Assembly: GCF_008369105.1 (NCBI RefSeq)
Contig: NZ_VINQ01000005.1
Span: 62,001 to 126,000 of the forward strand
DNA length: 64,000 bases
Reading direction: 5' to 3'
Origin: Aquicoccus porphyridii
Lineage (GTDB): Bacteria; Pseudomonadota; Alphaproteobacteria; Rhodobacterales; Rhodobacteraceae
Program-made: the position numbers and the translations under genes
Notes under the pieces: generated by a model
Databases searched by the model: none
Told to the model about the DNA's origin: nothing
The model's input: the letters and a program-made list of their open reading frames with translations, nothing else
Part shown: one piece after another, positions 9,060 to 18,518 of the stretch
Layout: each line of letters starts with the position of its first letter
Position numbering within the stretch: position 1 is the first letter of the stretch

Positions 9060-10949
9060 TCACTTCGCGTAACCGACCCCCTGCAACGCGTCCCTGATCT
9101 CGTCGAGGATGGCCGGATCGTCGATCGTCGCGGGCACCTTCCATTCGCCGCCATCGGCAATCGACACCATCGTCGCCCGCAGGATCTTGCCCGAGCGCGT
9201 CTTGGGCAGCCGGTCCACCACCACCGCCGTCTTGAACGCCGCCACCGGGCCGATCCGCTCGCGCACCAGTTTGATGACCTCCGCCACGATCTCTTCATGC
9301 GGCCGGTTCACACCCTTCGACAGGCACAGGAACCCCACCGGCGCCTGCCCCTTGAGCGGGTCCGCCACCCCGATCACCGCGCATTCGGCCACGTCCGGGT
9401 GGCTGGCCAGAACCTCTTCCATCCCCCCGGTCGAAAGCCGGTGCCCGGCGACGTTGATCACGTCGTCGGTGCGCGCCATGATGTAAAGATATCCATCCTC
9501 GTCGATCATCCCCGCATCGCCGGTCTCGTAATAGCCCGGGAAATGCGACAGGTAACTCTTGCGGAACCGGTCCTCGGCATTCCACAGGTTCGGCAATGTC
9601 CCCGGCGGCAACGGCAGCTTGACCGCGATCGCCCCCAATTCACCCGGCGGCAGCGGATGACCGTCATCGCCCAGGATCTGCACGTCATAGCCCGGCATCG
9701 CCACCGTGGGCGAACCGAGCTTGACCGGAAGCGCCTCGATCCCCACCGGGTTGCCCGCGATGGTCCAGCCGGTTTCGGTCTGCCACCAATGGTCATAGAC
9801 CGGCTTGCCTGTCATCTCCTGGGTCCAGATGATGGTGTCCGGGTCGGCCCGCTCACCCGCCAGGTAGATCGCGTTAAGCGCGCTCAGATCGTATTTCTTG
9901 AGGAACTCGCCCTTGGGGTCTTCGCGCTTCACCGCCCGGAACGCGGTCGGCGCGGTGAAGAAACTCCTGACCTTGTGCTCTTCGATCACCCGCCAGAACG
10001 TGCCCGCATCGGGCGTGCCCACCGGCTTGCCCTCGAACACGATGCTGGTGTTGCCATGAATGAGCGGCGCATAGGCGATATAGCTGTGCCCGACGACCCA
10101 CCCCACATCCGACGCGGCCCAGAACACGTCGCCCGGATCGACGTTATAGATGTTCTTCATGGTCCAGTTCAGCGCGACAAGCTGCCCGCCCGTGTGCCGG
10201 ATCACGCCCTTGGGCTGGCCGGTCGTGCCGCTGGTGTAAAGGATATAGGAAGGGTGATTGCCCTCGACCGGCAAACACTCGGCGGGCTCGGCCGTCGCGA
10301 CCTCCTCGGCCCAGTCGAAATCACGGCCCGGGACCAGTTCGGCACGCTCTTCCTCGCGCTGGAAGATCAGGCAGAATTCGGGCTTGTGCCGGGCGATCTC
10401 GATCGCGCCATCCAGCAGCGGCTTGTATTTCACCACCCGCCCCGGCTCCAGCCCGCATGACCCGGCAATGATCGCCTTGGGCTGCGCATCGTTGATCCGC
10501 ACCGCCAGCTCGTTGGCGGCGAACCCGCCGAACACCACCGAATGGATCGCCCCGATCCGCCCACAGGCCAGCATCGCCTCGACCGCCTGCGGCACCATCG
10601 GCATATAGATCACCACCCGGTCGCCCTTCTCGATGCCCTTGGCCCGCAAAACCCCGGCCAGCCGCGCCACCCGGTCCTGCAACTCGGCGAACGTGATCTC
10701 TTCCTTGCGACCGGTGATCGGGCTGTCATGGATGATCGCCGCCTGCGCCCCGCGCCCGCCCGCGACATGGCGATCCACCGCGTTCCAGCAGGTGTTGCAC
10801 ATGCCGTCGGAAAACCACTCGTAAAGATCGTTGCCCTTCTCGAACAGCGCCTTCGACGGCGGCTTGTCCCAGTCGATGGCCTGCGCGGCCTCCATCCAGA
10901 ACCCCTCGGGGTCGGCTTTCCACGCGGCGTAGACGTCATTGTATCCCAT
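9060..10949 (-). CDS. prpE: Propionyl-CoA synthetase
   Basis: A 629-residue AMP-forming acyl-CoA synthetase that activates propionate. Core motifs: YTSGTTGQPKGV (P-loop), WWQTETGW, YETGDAG and the acetylatable catalytic lysine in KTRSGKILR. The N-terminus (MGYNDVYAAWKADPEGFW) and the sequence around VVGHSYIAYAPL are typical of PrpE rather than acetyl-CoA synthetase. GAGGAGGAG precedes the ATG. The upstream region holds several TTTGCAAA-type boxes at 11069-11144, suggesting control by an ScfR/PccR-type acyl-CoA sensor. Propionyl-CoA carboxylase and methylmalonyl-CoA mutase genes are not in the window. Confidence 0.95.
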   Translation of the reverse strand: MGYNDVYAAWKADPEGFWMEAAQAIDWDKPPSKALFEKGNDLYEWFSDGMCNTCWNAVDRHVAGGRGAQAAIIHDSPITGRKEEITFAELQDRVARLAGVLRAKGIEKGDRVVIYMPMVPQAVEAMLACGRIGAIHSVVFGGFAANELAVRINDAQPKAIIAGSCGLEPGRVVKYKPLLDGAIEIARHKPEFCLIFQREEERAELVPGRDFDWAEEVATAEPAECLPVEGNHPSYILYTSGTTGQPKGVIRHTGGQLVALNWTMKNIYNVDPGDVFWAASDVGWVVGHSYIAYAPLIHGNTSIVFEGKPVGTPDAGTFWRVIEEHKVRSFFTAPTAFRAVKREDPKGEFLKKYDLSALNAIYLAGERADPDTIIWTQEMTGKPVYDHWWQTETGWTIAGNPVGIEALPVKLGSPTVAMPGYDVQILGDDGHPLPPGELGAIAVKLPLPPGTLPNLWNAEDRFRKSYLSHFPGYYETGDAGMIDEDGYLYIMARTDDVINVAGHRLSTGGMEEVLASHPDVAECAVIGVADPLKGQAPVGFLCLSKGVNRPHEEIVAEVIKLVRERIGPVAAFKTAVVVDRLPKTRSGKILRATMVSIADGGEWKVPATIDDPAILDEIRDALQGVGYAK

Positions 10950-11068
10950 GGAATACTCCTCCTCACTCTTGCCGCCGTGTTACGCCCTGCCCGCCCATCC
11001 GGGCAAGCCCGTTGGCCGACGCAGCGTCACATTGGCGCAATATATTTGCAGAATACCGGTCCATCGAC

Positions 11069-11144
11069 CTGCAAACTTTTGCAAACACACCGATTTCCAT
11101 CCGATTTTGCGGCAGAGATCAGGCAGTTTGCAAACCTGCAAACC
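11069..11144. promoter_or_regulatory. Clustered TTTGCAAA-type boxes, candidate ScfR/PccR operator of prpE
   Basis: Two paired sites are seen: CTGCAAACTTTTGCAAAC at 11069-11086 and TTTGCAAACCTGCAAAC at 11127-11143; an isolated TTTGCAGA lies at 11045. Each pair joins one perfect TTTGCAAA with one CCTGCAAA. The ScfR family regulator PccR of Rhodobacter sphaeroides is known to bind paired TTTGCAAA boxes at propionyl-CoA genes. The position 120-195 bases upstream of prpE fits activation of that gene. Spacing between boxes differs in the two pairs (10 and 8 bases). Confidence 0.6.
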
Positions 11145-11192
11145 CGGCCCCTACAAATCCCGGTCACGCCTTGGCCGGGGATTCGCGCGCGT

Positions 11193-11219
11193 GTTTTCGA
11201 CATCGCCCATGTCGAAAAC
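11193..11219. repeat. Perfect 11-bp inverted repeat
   Basis: GTTTTCGACAT, loop CGCCC, ATGTCGAAAAC. It lies between the TGCAAA boxes and the small plus-strand frame. It could be a protein-binding dyad or a stem-loop; no run of T follows on either strand. Confidence 0.5.
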
Positions 11220-11304
11220 GCATCAGCGCCACGGCCCCGCCCGTGCTATGAATCGGATCAGGGCGCGGCGCGGTGCCGCCCCGTTTTGACAAGGTCTCGT
11301 TGCC

Positions 11305-11361
11305 ATGGGCGACCAGAAACAGAAGCCGGCCAAACCCGGCACCAAACCCACCAAGAAATGA
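11305..11361 (+). CDS. Possible 18-residue Lys/Pro-rich peptide
   Basis: The frame MGDQKQKPAKPGTKPTKK starts at an ATG with AAGG about ten bases upstream and is followed after 15 bases by a strong stem-loop. Composition (6 Lys, 4 Pro) is extreme and would give a soluble, highly basic peptide. A mini-gene with its own terminator is possible, but 18 codons is too short to show coding bias, and I do not recognise a family. Confidence 0.25.
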   Translation: MGDQKQKPAKPGTKPTKK

Positions 11362-11376
11362 TGCCTGAATGACACC

Positions 11377-11412
11377 GGCACCGCCGGGGAGGAGTCCCGC
11401 CCCGGCGATGCC
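11377..11412. terminator. Long GC-rich stem-loop between the mini-frame and maeB
   Basis: GGCACCGCCGGGG pairs with CCCCGGCGATGCC (13 bp with a single mismatch) around a 10-base loop. There is no T run after it on the plus strand. It lies 22 bases past the maeB stop codon, so it may end transcription of maeB and of anything entering on the plus strand. Confidence 0.55.
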
Positions 11413-11433
11413 TAAAGCGTTGCGGGAAACACC

Positions 11434-13713
11434 TTACCCGTAATGCGCCACCGGCGTGCCCGCGATCGCGGCCATGTTCAGCAATCCGCGCGGCGTGATC
11501 CCCGGCGACACCACGTGAACCCGGTTGCCCATCCCCATCAGGATCGGCCCGACCTCAAGACCCCCGGCCTTCATCTTGAGAATGTTGCGCACCCCCGACG
11601 CCGCGTCGGCATGGCCGAAGATCAGCACATTGGCCGCCCCCTTCAGCCGTCCACCCGGCAACAGCCGCTCGCGCAGCTCGGGATCGAGCGCCGCATCGAC
11701 GTTCATCTCGCCCTCATAGGCGAAATCGCGCGGCTCGCTGTCGAGAATCTCCAGCGCCGCACGCAGCCGCTGCCCCGACCCCTCGGCCTGGTTGCCGAAT
11801 TGCGATTGCGAACACAGCGCCAGCTTCGGCTCAAGCCCGAACCGCCGCACATGCCGCGCCGCGCCGATGGCCACCTCGGCGATCTGCTCAGGCGTGGGCA
11901 AGGTCCAGACATGGGTGTCGGCGATGAAAAGCGGCCCCTCTTCGAGGATCATCATCGACAGCGCCCCGTGCGGGCGCAGCCCGTCACAGGCCAGAACCTG
12001 GCTGACGTAATTCAGATGCCAGCGATATTCCCCGAACGTCCCGCAGATAAGACTGTCGGCCTCGCCGCGATGCACCATGACCGCGCCGATCGCGGTGGTA
12101 TTGGTGCGCAACACCGCCTTGGCGATGTCGGGCGTCACCCCGCGCCGCGCCATGACCTGGTGATAGCTCTGCCAGTAATCGCGATAGCGCGGATCGTTCT
12201 CGGGGTTCACGATATCGACGTCCTGCCCGGGCCGGATGGTCAGTCCCGCACGCGCGCAACGCCGCTCGATCACCTCGGGCCGCCCGATCAGGATCGGTGT
12301 CTCCGTGGTGTCCTCCAATATCGCCTGCGCTGCGCGCAGCACGCGCTCGTCCTCGCCCTCGGCAAACACGATCCGGCGCGACGCGGTGCGCGCGGCATCG
12401 AACACCGGCCGCATCAGCAGCGCCGACTTGAACACGCTCTGGTTCAGCCGTGCGCGATACTCGTCGAGATTGTCGATCGGCCGCGTCGCCACGCCGCTCT
12501 CCATCGCCGCGTTCGCCACCGCGCTCGACACCACCGCCACCAGCCGCGGATCGAACGGCTTGGGGATCAGGTAGTCCGGCCCGAACGTCATCTGCTCGCC
12601 CTGGTAGGCCGCCGCGGCCTCGGCACTCGTCGTCGCCCGCGCCAACGCCGCGATCCCCTCGATACAGGCGATCTGCATCGCATCGTTGATCTCGGTCGCA
12701 CCCACGTCGAGCGCCCCGCGAAAGATGAACGGAAAACACAGCACGTTGTTGACCTGGTTGGGAAAGTCACTGCGCCCCGTGGCAATGATCGCATCCGGCG
12801 CCACCGATTTCACCGCATCGGGAAGGATCTCGGGCGTCGGGTTGGCCAGCGCGAAGATGATCGGCTGCGACGCCATCTTCTGCACCAATTCCGGGCTCAG
12901 AACCCCCGGCCCACTCAGGCCCAGAAAAAGATCCGCCTCCCCGATCACATCCTCCAAACTCCGCAAATCGCTGGCCTGCGCATAGGCCGCCTTTTGCGGG
13001 TTCATGTCCACCTCGCGCCCCTCGTAAACCAGCCCGTGAATGTCGCAAAGCCACACGTTCTCGCGCTTCACCCCCAGCTTCAGCAGCATGTTGAGACAGG
13101 CAATCCCCGCCGCCCCGCCACCGGTGCTGACGATCTTGATCTCGTCGAACCGCTTGCCCGCCACATGCAACGCATTGGTCGCCGCCGCCCCCACCACGAT
13201 GGCGGTGCCGTGCTGATCGTCGTGGAAGACGGGGATATTCATCCGCTCGCGGCACAGCTTTTCCACGATGAAACAATCCGGCGCCTTGATGTCTTCAAGG
13301 TTGATCGCCCCGAAGGTGGGCTCAAGCGAACAGACAATATCGGCCAGTTTCTCGGGGTCGGATTCATTCACCTCGATATCGAAACAGTCGATCCCGGCGA
13401 AATTCTTGAACAGGACCGCCTTGCCCTCCATCACCGGCTTGCTGGCCAGCGCCCCGATATCGCCCAGCCCCAGAACGGCGGTGCCGTTCGACACCACCCC
13501 AACAAGGTTGCCGCGCGCCGTGTAGCGCGCCGCGTTGGCCTCGTCGGCCTTGATCTCAAGGCTCGCCTCGGCCACGCCGGGCGAATAGGCGCGCGCAAGG
13601 TCACGACCATTGGCCAACGGCTTGGTCGCCCGGATTTCGAGCTTCCCGGGCTTGGGATACTCGTGATAGTCAAGCGCCGCCTGACGCTGTGTTTCCTTGG
13701 GGTCGATCGACAT
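11434..13713 (-). CDS. maeB: NADP-dependent malic enzyme with phosphotransacetylase-like C-terminal domain
   Basis: A 759-residue cytosolic enzyme that decarboxylates malate to pyruvate with NAD(P)+. Residues 1-about 430 are the malic enzyme part ([13 protein letters not shown], dinucleotide-binding [13 protein letters not shown]); about 435-759 are the phosphotransacetylase-like domain ([31 protein letters not shown]). This fusion is the MaeB type, in which the C-terminal domain is regulatory, usually sensing acetyl-CoA, rather than an active Pta. GAGG precedes the ATG. A perfect palindrome lies 24-43 bases upstream of the start and could be an operator. Confidence 0.95.
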   Translation of the reverse strand: MSIDPKETQRQAALDYHEYPKPGKLEIRATKPLANGRDLARAYSPGVAEASLEIKADEANAARYTARGNLVGVVSNGTAVLGLGDIGALASKPVMEGKAVLFKNFAGIDCFDIEVNESDPEKLADIVCSLEPTFGAINLEDIKAPDCFIVEKLCRERMNIPVFHDDQHGTAIVVGAAATNALHVAGKRFDEIKIVSTGGGAAGIACLNMLLKLGVKRENVWLCDIHGLVYEGREVDMNPQKAAYAQASDLRSLEDVIGEADLFLGLSGPGVLSPELVQKMASQPIIFALANPTPEILPDAVKSVAPDAIIATGRSDFPNQVNNVLCFPFIFRGALDVGATEINDAMQIACIEGIAALARATTSAEAAAAYQGEQMTFGPDYLIPKPFDPRLVAVVSSAVANAAMESGVATRPIDNLDEYRARLNQSVFKSALLMRPVFDAARTASRRIVFAEGEDERVLRAAQAILEDTTETPILIGRPEVIERRCARAGLTIRPGQDVDIVNPENDPRYRDYWQSYHQVMARRGVTPDIAKAVLRTNTTAIGAVMVHRGEADSLICGTFGEYRWHLNYVSQVLACDGLRPHGALSMMILEEGPLFIADTHVWTLPTPEQIAEVAIGAARHVRRFGLEPKLALCSQSQFGNQAEGSGQRLRAALEILDSEPRDFAYEGEMNVDAALDPELRERLLPGGRLKGAANVLIFGHADAASGVRNILKMKAGGLEVGPILMGMGNRVHVVSPGITPRGLLNMAAIAGTPVAHYG

Positions 13714-13736
13714 CGGGCAACCTCGCGCATTTCCAG

Positions 13737-13756
13737 ATAGTTTAGTGTTAAACTAT
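13737..13756. promoter_or_regulatory. Perfect palindrome upstream of maeB
   Basis: ATAGTTTA, spacer GTGT, TAAACTAT: two 8-base arms without mismatch. On the minus strand TATAGT at its upstream edge can serve as a -10 hexamer, so a bound protein would block or overlap the maeB promoter. No regulator gene lies next to it. Confidence 0.5.
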
Positions 13757-13856
13757 ATTTTGAGCATTTGAAACCACCAGCATCACGATGGCATCCGCGC
13801 CGCGATCTTGCAATTGCCAATCACCGGACGCAGAGTGACGGGATGGAGTGAACCAC

Positions 13857-14249
13857 ATGACCGATCTTCTCGATGCCGCCCGCGCCGTGCGCGACAATGC
13901 CCATGCCCCCTATTCGCGCTTCAAGGTGGGCGTGGCGATCCGCGCGGCCTCGGGCGCGGTTCATGTCGGCTGCAATGTCGAAAACGTCTCCTATCCCGAA
14001 GGCACCTGCGCCGAGGCGGGCGCGATTGCCGCCATGGTCGCGGCGGGCGACACCGAACTGACCGAGGTGGCGGTGATCGCCGATGCGCCCGCCCCCGTTC
14101 CCCCTTGCGGCGGCTGCCGCCAGCGCCTCGCCGAATTCGGCGCGGGCACGGTGCGCGTGACCATGGCCACCACCCGGGGTGAAACGCTGACCATGACCAT
14201 CGCCGAACTTCTGCCCGGCGCCTTCGATCAAAGCCACATGGCCCGCTGA
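13857..14249 (+). CDS. cdd: Cytidine deaminase
   Basis: A 130-residue cytosolic zinc enzyme that deaminates cytidine and deoxycytidine. The zinc ligands and catalytic Glu are in TCAEAGAI and PPCGGCRQ; NVENVSYPEGTCAE binds substrate. The ATG at 13857 has GGAG eight bases upstream; a GTG at 13848 would overlap that ribosome site and is less likely. Length is that of the homotetrameric form. It opens a five-gene salvage operon, 13 bases ahead of deoA. Confidence 0.95.
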   Translation: MTDLLDAARAVRDNAHAPYSRFKVGVAIRAASGAVHVGCNVENVSYPEGTCAEAGAIAAMVAAGDTELTEVAVIADAPAPVPPCGGCRQRLAEFGAGTVRVTMATTRGETLTMTIAELLPGAFDQSHMAR

Positions 14250-14262
14250 CGGGGGCCGACCG

Positions 14263-15573
14263 ATGGACGCAAGACGCATCATCGCAAGATTGCGCGACGG
14301 CGACACCCCGCCCCGGGACGAATTGCGCTGGTTCGCGCAGGGGCTGGCCGATCATGCCGTCTCGGATGCACAGGCCGGGGCCTTTGCCATGGCGGTGCTG
14401 CTCAACGGCCTCTCCGATGAGGGTCGCGTCGCGCTCACCCTCGCCATGCGCGACAGCGGCGATGTGCTGCGCTGGGATCTCGATCGCCCGGTGCTCGACA
14501 AGCATTCGACCGGCGGCGTCGGCGATTGCGTCAGCCTCGTGCTCGCCCCCGCGCTGGCCGCCTGCGGGGCGGCGGTGCCGATGATCTCGGGGCGCGGGCT
14601 CGGCCATACCGGCGGCACGCTCGACAAGATCGAGGCGATCCCCGGGTTGCGCACCGACCTTGACGAACCCGCGCTGCGCCGCGCGGTGGGCAGTGCCGGC
14701 GCCGCCATCGTCTCGGCCTCGGCCCGCATCGCCCCCGCCGACAGGCGGCTTTATGCCATCCGCGACGTCACCGCGACGGTCGAAAGCCTCGATCTCATCA
14801 CCGCCTCGATCCTGTCCAAGAAACTCGCCGCCGGGCTGGGCGGGCTGGTGCTCGACGTGAAAACCGGCTCGGGCGCCTTCATGAAAACCCCCGATGACGC
14901 CCGCGCGCTGGCCCGCGCCCTCGTCGACACTGCCAATGCCGCCGGATGCCCGACCTCCGCCGTGATCTCGGACATGAGCCAGCCGCTGGTGCCCTCCCTC
15001 GGCAACGCGCTCGAACTGGCCGAGGTGATGCGCGCCCTCACCGACACCGCAGAGCCCGGCCCGCTGGTCCGGCTTTGCGCGGTGCTGGGCGGCGTGGTGC
15101 TGGCCGATGCCGGGTTGACCAAGGATGTCGAGGCCGGGGCCGAGTCCATTGCCGAGGCCATCCGCGACGGCCGCGCCGCCGAACGCTTCGGCGCCATGAT
15201 CGCCGCACAAGGCGGCCCGCTGCGCTTTGTCGAGGATTGGCCGCGCTTCCTGCCCGAGGCCAACGTGATCCGCGAAATCACCGCACCGCGCGCGGGCCAT
15301 GTCGCGGCATGGGATGGCGAGGCGCTGGGGTTGGCCGTGGTCGGCCTCGGCGGCGGGCGCCAGGTCGAAACCGACGTGATCGACCCCGCCGTGGGCCTCT
15401 CCGATCTTCCGGCCCTCGGCGCACGGGTCGAACAGGGCCAGCCCATCGCCCGCATCCACGCCGCGCGCGAAGACGATGCCGACCGCGCCGGGGCCGCGCT
15501 TCTGGCCGCGCTCACCCTCACCGACGCGGCCCCCACCCTGCCGCCCCTCGTCCTTGAGAGGATCGGCGGATGA
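14263..15573 (+). CDS. deoA: Thymidine phosphorylase
   Basis: A 436-residue enzyme that splits thymidine and deoxyuridine into base and 2-deoxyribose-1-phosphate. The phosphate/substrate motif reads KHSTGGVGD, and SGRGLGHTGGTLDK is the family signature. The C-terminal domain is complete. Its stop overlaps the deoB start by four bases (ATGA). Cytidine deaminase upstream supplies deoxyuridine; DeoB downstream takes the sugar phosphate. Confidence 0.96.
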   Translation: MDARRIIARLRDGDTPPRDELRWFAQGLADHAVSDAQAGAFAMAVLLNGLSDEGRVALTLAMRDSGDVLRWDLDRPVLDKHSTGGVGDCVSLVLAPALAACGAAVPMISGRGLGHTGGTLDKIEAIPGLRTDLDEPALRRAVGSAGAAIVSASARIAPADRRLYAIRDVTATVESLDLITASILSKKLAAGLGGLVLDVKTGSGAFMKTPDDARALARALVDTANAAGCPTSAVISDMSQPLVPSLGNALELAEVMRALTDTAEPGPLVRLCAVLGGVVLADAGLTKDVEAGAESIAEAIRDGRAAERFGAMIAAQGGPLRFVEDWPRFLPEANVIREITAPRAGHVAAWDGEALGLAVVGLGGGRQVETDVIDPAVGLSDLPALGARVEQGQPIARIHAAREDDADRAGAALLAALTLTDAAPTLPPLVLERIGG

Positions 15574-16787
15574 GTCGCGCCTTTCTCATCGTGATGGATT
15601 CCTGCGGCATCGGCGGCGCGCCGGACGCCGATCGCTTCTTCAACGGCACCACCCCCGACACCGGGGCCAACACGCTGGGCCATATCGCGCGCGCCTGTGC
15701 CACGGGCCGCGCCGATACGGGCCGCGCCGGGCCGCTCCACGTCCCCACCCTCGCCGCGCTCGGGCTGGGCGATGCGATCCGGCTGGCCTCGGGCCTCGAT
15801 GCGGGCCTGCCCCCCGCCACCACCGGGCTCTGGGGCGCCGCGACGGAAACCAGCCCCGGCAAGGACACGCCCTCGGGCCATTGGGAAATCGCGGGCGTGC
15901 CGGTGCCGTGGGACTGGCACTATTTCCCCGACACGACACCGGCCATCCCCGACGACCTCCTGGCCCTCATCCGCGACGCGGCGGGCACCACCGGCACGCT
16001 CTGCAACGCCCACGCCTCGGGCACGCAGGTCATCGCCACGCATGGCGAGGCGCATATGCAAACCGGCTGGCCCATCGTCTACACCTCCGCCGACAGCGTG
16101 ATCCAGATCGCCGCGCACGAGGAAAGCTTCGGCCTTGATCGCCTGCTCGACCTCTGCACCACCATCGCCCCCGCCTTCCACGCCCGCCGGGTGGGTCGCG
16201 TCATCGCCCGACCCTTCATCGGCCAGCCGGGCGATTTCACCCGCACCGCAAACCGCCACGACTACGCCATCGCGCCGCCTTCGCCCACGCTTCTCGACTG
16301 GGCGCAGGCGGCGGGCCGCACCACGTTCGCACTGGGCAAGATCGGCGACATCTTCTCGATGCGCGGCATTTCCCACCACCACAAGGGCAGCGATGCGACG
16401 CTCATGACCCATCTGTCCAACCTCGTCGACATCGCCCCCGACGGCGCGCTCACCTTCGCCAATTTCGTCGAGTTCGACACCAATTTCGGCCACCGCCGCG
16501 ACGTCTCCGGCTACGCAAGCGCGCTCGAATGGTTCGACGCCGAACTGGCCCGCCTGCTGCCCCGGCTAAGGCCCGGCGACCTGATGCTCATCACCGCCGA
16601 TCACGGCAACGATCCGACATGGACCGGCACCGACCACACCCGCGAACGTGCCCCCGTGCTGATCGCCAGGCTGGGCACCGGGCTGGGCACGGGCGAAATC
16701 GGCCATGTCGCCTTCGCCGATATCGGGGCCAGCGTCGCCCACCATCTTGGCCTCACCGATCGCGGCGCGGGGGAGAGTTTCCTGTGA
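15570..16787 (+). CDS. deoB: Phosphopentomutase
   Basis: A 405-residue metalloenzyme of the alkaline phosphatase superfamily that converts (deoxy)ribose-1-phosphate to the 5-phosphate. Metal ligands are in MDSCGIGGAPDA and TADHGNDPTWTGTDHTRE; GKDTPSGHWE holds the phosphoacceptor threonine. Length equals that of E. coli DeoB (about 407). It overlaps deoA and the downstream gene (GTGA), so the operon is translationally coupled throughout. A deoC aldolase gene is not present here. Confidence 0.96.
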   Translation: MSRAFLIVMDSCGIGGAPDADRFFNGTTPDTGANTLGHIARACATGRADTGRAGPLHVPTLAALGLGDAIRLASGLDAGLPPATTGLWGAATETSPGKDTPSGHWEIAGVPVPWDWHYFPDTTPAIPDDLLALIRDAAGTTGTLCNAHASGTQVIATHGEAHMQTGWPIVYTSADSVIQIAAHEESFGLDRLLDLCTTIAPAFHARRVGRVIARPFIGQPGDFTRTANRHDYAIAPPSPTLLDWAQAAGRTTFALGKIGDIFSMRGISHHHKGSDATLMTHLSNLVDIAPDGALTFANFVEFDTNFGHRRDVSGYASALEWFDAELARLLPRLRPGDLMLITADHGNDPTWTGTDHTRERAPVLIARLGTGLGTGEIGHVAFADIGASVAHHLGLTDRGAGESFL

Positions 16788-17770
16788 CCTGGACCTCCCT
16801 CCCCAAGCTCGAACTTCACCTCCACCTCGAAGGCGCGGCCCCGCCCGCCCTGATCCGCGACCTCGCGCGCGAAAAACACATCGACCTCTCGGGCATCTTC
16901 ACCGAAACCGGCGCCTACGCCTTCCGCGATTTCCCGCATTTCCTCAAGGTCTACGAGGCCGCGACCTCGGTCCTGACCACCCCGCGCGACTATGGCCGCC
17001 TCACCGCTGCCGTGCTCGAAAACTGCGCCGAACACGGCGCCATCTATGTCGAGAGCTTCCTCTCCCCCGATTTCTGCGGTGGCGGCGACCTCCATGCCTG
17101 GCGCGACTACCTGGCCGAGATCGAAGACGCCTCCCGCGAGGCCGAGAAAACCCACGGCATCATCCATCGCGGCATCGTCACCTGCATCCGTCATTTCGGC
17201 CCCGACGCGGCCAAACCCGCCGCGCTCTGTGCGGCCGAAACCGCCGGGCCGTTCATTCGCGGCTTCGGCATGGGCGGCAACGAAACCCTCGGCCATCCGC
17301 GCGATTTCACCTGGGCCTTCGACTGCGCGCGCGAGGCCGGGTTGCACCTCACCTGCCACGCCGGCGAATGGGGCGGCGCGCAAGGCATCCGCGACACGCT
17401 CCATCACCTGGCACCTGCGCGCATCGGCCACGGCGTCGCCGCCCATGCCGATCCCGCCCTGATCGCGCAACTTGCCGAAACTGCCATCCACCTTGAAACC
17501 TGCCCCGGCTCCAACATCGCACTGGGGCTTTTCCCCTCTTTCGCCGCGCATCCTCTGGCCAAACTCCGCCAAGCCGGGGTAAATGTCAGCATATCGACCG
17601 ACGACCCGCCCTTCTTCCACACCACGCTCACCCGCGAATACGAGGAAACGGCCCGGGCCTTCGATTGGGACGAAGAGGATTTCGCCGCGATCAACCGAAT
17701 GGCGCTTGCCGCCGCCTTCTGCGACGATGACACCGCCGCCCGCGTGAAAGAAAGACTGGAAGCCAGATGA
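16784..17770 (+). CDS. add: Adenosine deaminase
   Basis: A 328-residue zinc enzyme converting adenosine to inosine. Motifs: HLHLEG at the N-terminus (two zinc histidines), HAGE (zinc His and catalytic Glu), the conserved His in IGHGV and the zinc/catalytic Asp pair in STDDP. I place the start at the GTG at 16784, which overlaps the deoB TGA (GTGA) and has GGGGAGAG upstream; it gives [17 protein letters not shown], right for the family. Longer in-frame starts run inside deoB. Adenine deaminase specificity cannot be fully excluded from sequence alone. Confidence 0.92.
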   Translation: MTWTSLPKLELHLHLEGAAPPALIRDLAREKHIDLSGIFTETGAYAFRDFPHFLKVYEAATSVLTTPRDYGRLTAAVLENCAEHGAIYVESFLSPDFCGGGDLHAWRDYLAEIEDASREAEKTHGIIHRGIVTCIRHFGPDAAKPAALCAAETAGPFIRGFGMGGNETLGHPRDFTWAFDCAREAGLHLTCHAGEWGGAQGIRDTLHHLAPARIGHGVAAHADPALIAQLAETAIHLETCPGSNIALGLFPSFAAHPLAKLRQAGVNVSISTDDPPFFHTTLTREYEETARAFDWDEEDFAAINRMALAAAFCDDDTAARVKERLEAR

Positions 17771-18399
17771 AAGACCACCTCACCATCGTCAAACACCCGC
17801 TCATCCAGCACAAGCTGACCATGATGCGCCAAAAGGACACCACCACCGCCGTGTTCCGCCAGCTCCTGCGCGAGATCTCGCAATTGCTCGCCTACGAGGT
17901 CACCCGCGAACTGCCGATGACCACCCGGACCATCGACACCCCGCTCTGCCCGATGGACGCGCCGGTGCTCGACGGGCGCAAGCTGGCGCTCATTTCGATC
18001 CTGCGCGCGGGCAACGGCCTTCTCGACGGGATGCTTGAACTGATCCCTTCGGCGCGGGTCGGGTTCGTCGGGCTATACCGCGACGAGGCGACGCTCCAGC
18101 CGGTGCAATACTACTACAAAGTGCCCGACCACCTTGGTGAGCGGCTGGTCATCGCGGTCGACCCGATGCTCGCCACCGGCAACAGCTCCGCCGCCGCCAT
18201 CGACCTGCTCAAGGCCTCCGGCGCCACCAATATCCGCTTCCTGTGCCTCCTCGCCGCGCCCGAGGGCGTCGCGCGCATGAAAGAGGCCCATCCCGACGTG
18301 CCCATCGTGACCGCCGCGCTTGACGAACGGCTCAACGAAAAGGGCTATATCGTCCCCGGCCTCGGCGACGCGGGCGACCGGATGTTCGGCACGAAATAG
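17767..18399 (+). CDS. upp: Uracil phosphoribosyltransferase
   Basis: A 210-residue cytosolic enzyme that makes UMP from uracil and PRPP. Signature segments: [14 protein letters not shown], the PRPP loop [15 protein letters not shown] and the C-terminal [17 protein letters not shown]. It overlaps add by four bases and ends the operon. The set cdd-deoA-deoB-add-upp covers recovery of base and sugar from nucleosides. No clear intrinsic terminator follows. Confidence 0.97.
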   Translation: MKDHLTIVKHPLIQHKLTMMRQKDTTTAVFRQLLREISQLLAYEVTRELPMTTRTIDTPLCPMDAPVLDGRKLALISILRAGNGLLDGMLELIPSARVGFVGLYRDEATLQPVQYYYKVPDHLGERLVIAVDPMLATGNSSAAAIDLLKASGATNIRFLCLLAAPEGVARMKEAHPDVPIVTAALDERLNEKGYIVPGLGDAGDRMFGTK

Positions 18400-18495
18400 G
18401 CTTGGCCCCGACCTCGACAGGACGGCAAAGAAGCCGCGCAGCGGTCGCTGCCCTGACGGCAGATCGGTAATCTCGGTGCAAATCTCTGTGATCCG

Positions 18496-18518
18496 CTCGA
18501 TCGGTCGCACCGATCGAG
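18496..18518. repeat. Perfect 10-bp stem-loop
   Basis: CTCGATCGGT, loop CGC, ACCGATCGAG, flanked by CCG/CGG that can extend the stem past one bulge. It is in the 215-base gap between the ends of the convergent genes upp and the YafY-type regulator. No T run follows; it may act as a two-way terminator or be a dispersed palindrome. Nothing else is recognisable in the gap. Confidence 0.45.

Larger units (their letters stand above)
10950..11433. other. 484-base intergenic region between prpE and maeB
   Basis: This region holds the prpE upstream sequence (minus strand) with clustered TGCAAA boxes (11043-11144), a perfect 11-bp inverted repeat (11193-11219), an 18-codon basic reading frame on the plus strand (11305-11361) and a long GC-rich stem-loop (11377-11412) just before the 3' end of maeB. 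No larger gene is supported. Confidence 0.7.
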
